Assembly (NCBI GenBank): GCA_020161575.1
Contig: JAIUNR010000004.1
Location: forward strand, 186,001-250,000
DNA: 64,000 nucleotides
DNA from: Pseudomonadota bacterium
Lineage (GTDB): Bacteria > Pseudomonadota > Alphaproteobacteria > Rhizobiales > Beijerinckiaceae
Reading direction: 5' to 3'
The notes under the pieces are model-generated. The model saw only the letters and a list, made by a program, of their open reading frames with translations. It ran no database searches and had not been told where the DNA came from. Positions within the stretch are counted from its first letter, which is position 1. Every line of letters begins with the position of its first letter. A program made the position numbers and the translations under genes. This document shows, in pieces, positions 58,699 through 64,000 of this stretch.

Positions 58699-60453
58699 TC
58701 AATAGCCCACGGCAGCGGTACCGCGCTGACGCGGGTCCGAGGCGCCGGTGATCCCTTCTTTCGTGATCAGGATCGAATTGGCCGAGCCGCTGGTGGTGCC
58801 GATCTGTACCTTATGGCCCTTCTCGGTCAGGAGCTTGATCGTATCGGGCGAGAAACCCTGCTCCATCGCCATCGAATCCGGGCGCCACTGGTGATGGATC
58901 CGCGGCGCGGCGACCGCTTCGGCGATATTCATGCCGAAATCGACCGTATTGACGATCACCTGCAACACGGTGGTGATGATGCGGCTGCCGCCCGGCGAGC
59001 CGGTGACCATGGCGAGCTTGCCATCCTTGAAGAGGAAGGTCGGCGTCATCGAGGAAAGCGGGCGCGCGCCGGGATGGACGGAATTGGTATCGCCCCCCAC
59101 GAGCCCATAGGCGTTCTGCGCCCCCGCCTTGGCGGAGAAATCGTCCATCTCGTTGTTCATCAGGACGCCGGTTCCCGCCGCGACCATGCCCATCCCGTAG
59201 GAGAAGTTGAGCGTATAGGTATTGGCAACCGCATTGCCCTCGGCATCGACCACCGAGAAATGCGTCGTCTGGTCGCTCTCGTAGGGCAAGGGATCGCCTG
59301 CCTTGATCTCCTCGGCCTTGCGGGCACGGGCGCTATCGAGCGCGGCGCGCTGGGTCTCGGCGTATTTCTTCGATGTCAGCCCCTTCACCGGCACTTTCAC
59401 GCGGTCAGGGTCCCCCAGGAAGGTGGCGCGGTCGGCATAGGCGGGCTTCATGGCTTCCGCCATGATATGGAGCGCGGCGGCACTGCCCGCGCCCATCGCC
59501 TTGAGGTCATAACCTTCGAGAATGTTGAGGATCTGGACGAGATGCACTCCGCCGGAAGAGGGCGGCGGCATCGAGGCGATCTCGTAGCCGCGATAACTGC
59601 CACGCACGACCGGACGCAACACGGGCTTGTAGGCGGCAAGATCCGCCTCTGTCATGACGCCGCCCGCCTCGCGCACGCTGGCGGCGATCTGCCCGGCGAT
59701 ACGGCCGGAATAAAACGCATCCGGCCCCTGCTGGCGAATGGCATCGAGCGTGACCGCAAGATCGGCCTGCACGAGCTTCTCGCCCCGCGCCAATGCCTTG
59801 CCGTCCTTGAGGAAAATCGCGGCGGAAGCCGGGAAGCGTGCGAATTTCGCCGCCGCCGCGGGAAGCGAATCCGCGAGATCCTCGTCAACCGGAATACCCT
59901 CGCGGGCCAAACGCGCCGCGGGCTCGATCAGCTGCGCGAGCGTGAACTTGCCCGAGCCGTATTTCTCATGCGCCAAAGCCAGCCCGCGCACGGTGCCGGG
60001 CACGCCGATCGAGAGCCCGGAATCGCGCGATTTCTTCGGGTCAGGCTCGCCTTTCGCATCAAGGAACATGTCGCGCGTCGCGGCGGCCGGCGCGGTTTCC
60101 CGGTAATCGAGAGCGATGGTCTCGCCCGTCTTCGCCAGATGAACGAGCATGAAGCCGCCACCGCCGAGATTGCCCGCGCGCGGCAGGGTCACCGCCAGCG
60201 CGAAGCCGGTCGCGACCCCGGCATCAACCGCATTGCCGCCCCGTTTCAGGATCTCGACACCGATCTCGCTTGCACGCCGCTCCTGGCTGGAGACCATGCC
60301 TTTCGTCGCGAGAACGGGCAGGAGCCGCGCCTGGGCGGAGAGGATCGGTTGACCGGGCGCAGGTACGCTTGCCTGGGAATACGCCGATGTCGTCAGCCCC
60401 AGAGAGAGGACGAACGCAGCAAATCCTGTTCCATACGGAAAAAATTTTGTCAT
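58699..60453 (-). CDS. ggt: gamma-glutamyltransferase
   Basis: Periplasmic Ntn hydrolase of 584 residues that cleaves the gamma-glutamyl bond of glutathione. It has a signal peptide (FAAFVLSLGLTTSAYS), the large-subunit block GGNAVDAGVATGFAL, and the autoprocessing site before the nucleophile Thr in QTTHFSVVDAEGNAV (about residue 395), then GGSRIITTVLQV. GGAGG precedes the ATG. The proenzyme should split into two chains at that threonine. Confidence 0.96.
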   Translation of the reverse strand: MTKFFPYGTGFAAFVLSLGLTTSAYSQASVPAPGQPILSAQARLLPVLATKGMVSSQERRASEIGVEILKRGGNAVDAGVATGFALAVTLPRAGNLGGGGFMLVHLAKTGETIALDYRETAPAAATRDMFLDAKGEPDPKKSRDSGLSIGVPGTVRGLALAHEKYGSGKFTLAQLIEPAARLAREGIPVDEDLADSLPAAAAKFARFPASAAIFLKDGKALARGEKLVQADLAVTLDAIRQQGPDAFYSGRIAGQIAASVREAGGVMTEADLAAYKPVLRPVVRGSYRGYEIASMPPPSSGGVHLVQILNILEGYDLKAMGAGSAAALHIMAEAMKPAYADRATFLGDPDRVKVPVKGLTSKKYAETQRAALDSARARKAEEIKAGDPLPYESDQTTHFSVVDAEGNAVANTYTLNFSYGMGMVAAGTGVLMNNEMDDFSAKAGAQNAYGLVGGDTNSVHPGARPLSSMTPTFLFKDGKLAMVTGSPGGSRIITTVLQVIVNTVDFGMNIAEAVAAPRIHHQWRPDSMAMEQGFSPDTIKLLTEKGHKVQIGTTSGSANSILITKEGITGASDPRQRGTAAVGY

Positions 60454-60620
60454 TCTTTTCCTCCTTCCAGACGCATATCCTGGAAGTGAAACCTATTCGC
60501 GGAACCTTGCCAAGCGGAAACCCCCGCATGCGGCGCGAGCGGGGTTTGTGTTTTGCCGCCATTCGCCGATATGCTCGCGACAACCTTCTCGTTACGCCGC
60601 CACGCGGCCATGGAACCACT

Positions 60621-61262
60621 ATGACCTTCCTGCCCGACGCTTCGACCATGCTCACCTACTCGCTGGCATGTTTCATCCTGTTCATCACGCCCGGCCCCGA
60701 TATGAGCCTCTTCCTCGCGCGTACGATGCAAGGCGGGCGGAAAGCCGGAATTGCCTCAATGGTGGGGTCGTGTACGGGCTGCCTCGGCCATTCGCTGGCC
60801 GCAGCTTTCGGGCTTTCCGCGCTGATTGCCGCCTCGGCGACCGCCTTCGGAGCGCTCAAGATCCTCGGCGCGCTCTATCTTCTATGGATGGCCTATAGCG
60901 CCATCCGCTACGGCTCGACGCTGAACCTGAAGAATGCCGAGGCAGCGCCGCCGGCTCTGGCAGCCACATTCTGGCAGGGCGTGGGAATCAACCTCACCAA
61001 CCCGAAAGTGGTGCTGTTCTTCATTACCTTCCTGCCGCAATTCATCCGCGCCGACGATCCCGATGCCAGCGCGAAACTGTTCTTCCTCGGCGTGTATATG
61101 GTGGCTTTCACCTTCCCTTTCGCAATCCTGATGATCCTGATCGCGGAGAGATTCGTCGGCTTTCTCAAGTCCAATCCGCGGGCGATGCGGGTGATCGACT
61201 ATGCCTTCGCCGGCGTTTTCGGCTTTTTCGCCGCGCAGGTGCTGCGAACGCAGACCCGCTGA
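60621..61262 (+). CDS. LysE-family amino-acid exporter
   Basis: Inner-membrane transporter of 213 residues with six predicted helices, of the LysE/RhtB superfamily. The start motif FILFITPGPDMSLFLARTMQGGRKAGIASMVG and the central GVGINLTNPKVVLFFITFLPQFI are diagnostic. Substrate (amino acid or derivative) cannot be told. ATG at 60621 has only a weak GGAA nearby. Divergent from ggt; a shared role in glutathione or amino-acid turnover is possible but unproven. Confidence 0.9.
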   Translation: MTFLPDASTMLTYSLACFILFITPGPDMSLFLARTMQGGRKAGIASMVGSCTGCLGHSLAAAFGLSALIAASATAFGALKILGALYLLWMAYSAIRYGSTLNLKNAEAAPPALAATFWQGVGINLTNPKVVLFFITFLPQFIRADDPDASAKLFFLGVYMVAFTFPFAILMILIAERFVGFLKSNPRAMRVIDYAFAGVFGFFAAQVLRTQTR

Positions 61263-61265
61263 GCC

Positions 61266-62135
61266 TCAATCGGTGGCGACGACGCGCGCTGTTGCGAAAT
61301 CGGGAATCTGCGGCTGCCCCCAACCCGGATCCAGGCCGCCCCAGCCGTCGTCGCGCGCAGGAGCCGCCTTGGCGGGAGAGACCGCGAAACTGCCGGTCCA
61401 GCGCAAGGCGGTATAGTCGAACCCGGCCTCGATCGTCGGCTTGACCACGCCAAAATAGGGCGAGATATCGAAATCGCGCGGCGCATAAAGCGAGTGGTGG
61501 CGGATATGCAGGATCTCGCGGCGCGCATAGCGCGAGCGGACCTTCTTGCGATCGGCGACACTCTCGATCCGCGGCAGGATGGGATAGCGGACCGAATGGA
61601 ACGCCTCGGCGATCAGCGTCGAACAGATCGCGCGCGAAGGATCGCCCGAACCGAGCGCGAGCATGCGGCGGCGATAGCGCGCGGGAATCGGCAGCGGCAC
61701 GAGGAAACGCGCGAGATCGAGCACGTTCTTGATATCATATTCGTAGCCAAGGCGCTCCTTGAGAAAGCGCACCACCGCCTGCTGGTCATCGGGCTGGAGC
61801 GCCACGGGACGGCAGATGCGGATATGGCATTCGCGGTATTTCGAGAGCGGCGAGGTGATGACGCCCTGCGTCATCTCAGCCTCGATCAGCACATGCGGCT
61901 CGCCATTGGGCTCGCGCACGCCGAGGCAATCCCCGACATAAATCGCGGAATGCGACCAGGTCGATTGCGTGAGATATTTGATGACGCTGGCGACGCGGCT
62001 GTTGCCCTCGACGAGGATGACATCCGCCGGCTTGAGCACCGCGCGCAGGACCGTGAAGTCAGGGGTCGTCGCCGGCTTGTACCCCGCAAGCGGCTTTTCG
62101 AGAAACCTGGCGATGAAGCGGCCGACGAGATTCAT
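61266..62135 (-). CDS. YiiX/YebB-like NlpC/P60 (permuted papain) hydrolase
   Basis: A 289-residue protein with a circularly permuted papain-like domain: catalytic H62 in TWSHSAIYVG precedes C171 in RAICSTLIAEAF, the order typical of YiiX/NlpC-P60 permuted members, with EAE at about 85-87. Such enzymes act on peptide or acyl bonds, some on lipids. No clear signal peptide; the first residues are amphipathic (MNLVGRFIARFLEKPL). Convergent with lysE, 3 bases apart; 149 bases downstream of rlmN with an AT-rich patch that may hold a promoter. Confidence 0.82.
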   Translation of the reverse strand: MNLVGRFIARFLEKPLAGYKPATTPDFTVLRAVLKPADVILVEGNSRVASVIKYLTQSTWSHSAIYVGDCLGVREPNGEPHVLIEAEMTQGVITSPLSKYRECHIRICRPVALQPDDQQAVVRFLKERLGYEYDIKNVLDLARFLVPLPIPARYRRRMLALGSGDPSRAICSTLIAEAFHSVRYPILPRIESVADRKKVRSRYARREILHIRHHSLYAPRDFDISPYFGVVKPTIEAGFDYTALRWTGSFAVSPAKAAPARDDGWGGLDPGWGQPQIPDFATARVVATD

Positions 62136-62284
62136 TCAGCGCTCCCCTACCTCCCCGTTGAACATCACATGAGGCTAGGCGCGCTTGTTTACCGAAACCC
62201 TGTCACCCCCGCCCGAACGGCCGGTCTTGCCACCCTGAATTGAAATTAACTTTACAGGTTCCTGAATCGAATCGCAGAGCGGGC

Positions 62285-63505
62285 TCAATCCGCGCCAAGA
62301 ATCAATTGCTCCTCGAGCATCAGCCGGGCGCGGGCGCGCATCTTCTCGGTCTCGCTTTTCAGCTGGCCGCAGGCGGCGAGAATATCGCGGCCGCGCGGGG
62401 TGCGGATCGGCGAGGCATAGCCGGCATCAAAAATGACCTCGGAGAAGCGTTCGATCTGCCCCCAGTCGGAGCATTCATATTGCGAGCCCGGCCATGGATT
62501 GAAAGGGATGAGGTTGATCTTGGCGGGAATGCCGCGCAGCAGCTTCACCAGGGTCCGCGCCTCGGCGAGGGAATCATTGACGCCCTTGAGCATCACGTAT
62601 TCGAAGGTGATGCGACGCGCATTGGTCAGGCCCGGATAATCCGCGCAGGCCTGCATCAGCTCGGCGATCGGATATTTGCGGTTGATCGGCACCAGCACAT
62701 CGCGCAGCGGATCATGGGTCGCGTGCAGCGAAATCGCCAGCATGGTGCCGGAATCCGCGCCAAGCCGCGCGATTTCGGGGATTACGCCTGACGTCGAGAC
62801 CGTGATCTTGCGCTTCGAAAGCTGGAGCCCTTCCGGGTCTGTGAGAACGCCGATCGCGTCACGCACATTCTCGTAATTGTAGAGCGGTTCGCCCATGCCC
62901 ATGAAGACGATATTGGTCACGAACCGCCCGCCATCATCCGGCACGAAGGCACCTTCAGGCGGGGTCCGACCGGGGTAATCGCCAAGGCGATCACGCGCGA
63001 CCAGCACCTGCCCGACGATTTCATGCGCCTCGAGATTGCGCACGAGTTTCTGCGTGCCCGTATGGCAGAAAGAGCAATTGAGCGTGCAGCCGACCTGCGA
63101 GGAAACGCAGAGCGTGCCACGGTCGCGCTCAGGGATATAGACGCATTCGACCTCGGCGCCCTTATCGAACTTGCCGCGCGGCGGATAACGCAAAACCCAT
63201 TTGCGCGTGCCATCCGCCGAGACCTGCTCGCGCACGATTTCCGGCCGGGCGAGGGTCGCCGCCGCCTCGAGCTTGGCGTGAAGGGCACGCGCGACATTGG
63301 TCATCTCGGAAAAATCGCGCGCCCCGCGCACGTAAAGCCAATGCCAGAGCTGCGAGACCCGCATGCGGATCTCCTTTTCCGGCACGCCCAACCCGCGCAG
63401 GAAATCGGCCAGGGCCGCACGCGGCAAACCGGCAAGCGTCGGCCTGCCTTCGGCGCGCACCGAAGCCTCGATCTCCGGCTTCTTCTCGATCAGAACATCG
63501 TTCAT
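62285..63505 (-). CDS. rlmN: dual-specificity 23S rRNA/tRNA adenosine-C2 methyltransferase RlmN
   Basis: Radical-SAM enzyme methylating A2503 of 23S rRNA and A37 of tRNAs. The 406-residue protein has cluster cysteines C140, C144 and C147 ([12 protein letters not shown]), the segment [16 protein letters not shown] and the C-terminal LAACGQL with the methyl-carrying cysteine. ATG at 63505 follows GGGAG by 6 bases, although the frame is open to 63586. It follows the IalB-family gene by 40 bases on the same strand. Confidence 0.97.
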   Translation of the reverse strand: MNDVLIEKKPEIEASVRAEGRPTLAGLPRAALADFLRGLGVPEKEIRMRVSQLWHWLYVRGARDFSEMTNVARALHAKLEAAATLARPEIVREQVSADGTRKWVLRYPPRGKFDKGAEVECVYIPERDRGTLCVSSQVGCTLNCSFCHTGTQKLVRNLEAHEIVGQVLVARDRLGDYPGRTPPEGAFVPDDGGRFVTNIVFMGMGEPLYNYENVRDAIGVLTDPEGLQLSKRKITVSTSGVIPEIARLGADSGTMLAISLHATHDPLRDVLVPINRKYPIAELMQACADYPGLTNARRITFEYVMLKGVNDSLAEARTLVKLLRGIPAKINLIPFNPWPGSQYECSDWGQIERFSEVIFDAGYASPIRTPRGRDILAACGQLKSETEKMRARARLMLEEQLILGAD

Positions 63506-63545
63506 CGTCACTCCCGGTCGTCCCGAACCGGGCGACCCGCACCCG

Positions 63546-64000
63546 TCAGGGGCATTCCTTGGCAACGGCTTCCAGCGCCTTGCCAAAACCGTTCAGCGAA
63601 TATTTGTCGGTCGTCTCGTTACCGCGTGCGGAAGAAACCTTGATCGTCAGCGCGGCGTTCCTCTTCATCGCCTCGATCAGCTGGTTTTCCTGCGCCGCAT
63701 TCTTGAGGAAGGCGTTATCCGCGCTGGCGACAAGCGCAAAAGCGCCGGTGCCGATCTGAAGCGCGCCGTCCTGCCCGGTCTTGCCCGCGAAACCGAGCTT
63801 GATCGCGACCTCGTTCTTCGTTCCATCCGCCACGCGGCTGGAAATGAAGAGATAACCTGGATCACGCGCGAGCTTGGCCGGCAGGCGCTCCTTGGGCTGG
63901 CTGAGCGCGTAGCAGATTTTCTGCTTGTCCTTGCCGGTGATCAACGCCTTCCAGTCACCGAAGGTTCCGACAAGGAATGCCTGCGCGCCACCGGGAAGCG
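63546..64000 (-). CDS. invasion-associated locus B (IalB) family protein, partial
   Basis: C-terminal 150 residues or so of a protein whose start lies beyond the right edge; the frame is open to base 64000. The visible part has the IalB pattern [10 protein letters not shown]...[12 protein letters not shown], then [21 protein letters not shown] and a C-terminal cysteine (AKECP) that probably pairs with the first one. The family is periplasmic or surface-associated in Bartonella and relatives; in free-living bacteria its role is unclear. Confidence 0.82.
   Translation of the reverse strand, partial: LPGGAQAFLVGTFGDWKALITGKDKQKICYALSQPKERLPAKLARDPGYLFISSRVADGTKNEVAIKLGFAGKTGQDGALQIGTGAFALVASADNAFLKNAAQENQLIEAMKRNAALTIKVSSARGNETTDKYSLNGFGKALEAVAKECP

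Overview
The window is high-GC DNA (roughly 64% by eye) from an alphaproteobacterium, most likely of the order Hyphomicrobiales (Rhizobiales). The evidence is gene content and gene order: ffh-rpsP-rimM-trmD-rplS, hemC-hemD-mic60-hemY opposite tsaD-gpsA, ccmABCDG opposite acnA, dapF-mtaB-ftsY followed by yciB, an NAD-specific glutamate dehydrogenase of the giant class, and alphaproteobacterial families such as DUF1674/SDHAF4, DUF2794 and IalB. Genus cannot be fixed from the sequence alone. No phage, IS element, integrase or CRISPR array was seen; this is chromosomal core DNA with a few accessory islands.

Layout. 1-6000: tRNA-Ala(CGC), then a complete dipeptide ABC importer on the minus strand (dppABCDF) with a terminator hairpin between dppA and dppB and another at the operon end. 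6100-8700: a short-chain dehydrogenase resembling 3-ketosphinganine reductase, a tyrosine-phosphatase-like protein, inorganic pyrophosphatase and a small glycine-rich membrane protein. 8700-12600: a CitE-like lyase, then a probable bicarbonate-uptake module (SbtA-like transporter, SbtB-like PII protein, beta-carbonic anhydrase), then a glyoxylate/hydroxypyruvate reductase. 12700-25100: an M14-type metallopeptidase, SDHAF4, a pseudouridine synthase, rsmB, a heparinase-II/III-like protein, purH and the 180-kDa-class glutamate dehydrogenase.

25200-34400: an AhpD-like protein, a possible small RNA, DUF2794, the ribosome/SRP operon ffh-(GNAT)-rpsP-rimM-trmD-rplS, a Tat-type dienelactone hydrolase, hmgA and an L,D-transpeptidase. 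34500-47000: acs; the tsaD-gpsA-EVE-DUF1761 operon; divergent hemC-hemD-mic60-hemY; tRNA-Thr(CGT); a GyrI-like exported protein with a GNAT; an exported phytase-like esterase-domain protein. 47100-64000: dapF-mtaB-ftsY, an FAH-family hydrolase, yciB with a duplicated tail, ccmABCDG, acnA with a candidate Irr (ICE) box upstream, a DUF1223 protein, gamma-glutamyltransferase, a LysE exporter, a YiiX-like papain-fold protein, rlmN, and the C-terminal part of an IalB-family protein that runs off the right edge.

Most genes serve housekeeping: translation and RNA modification (rsmB, rimM, trmD, tsaD, mtaB, rlmN, RluA family), protein targeting (ffh, ftsY), heme and cytochrome c biogenesis, and central carbon/nitrogen flow (acnA, acs, gdh). 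The most distinctive block is the SbtA/SbtB/carbonic-anhydrase cluster flanked by genes of C4-acyl-CoA and glyoxylate chemistry, which suggests regulated bicarbonate supply to a carboxylation pathway. Less certain items of interest are a minus-strand small-RNA candidate carrying three AGCCCCC motifs (25.9 kb), a structured ffh leader, and the coding-like duplicated tail of yciB.
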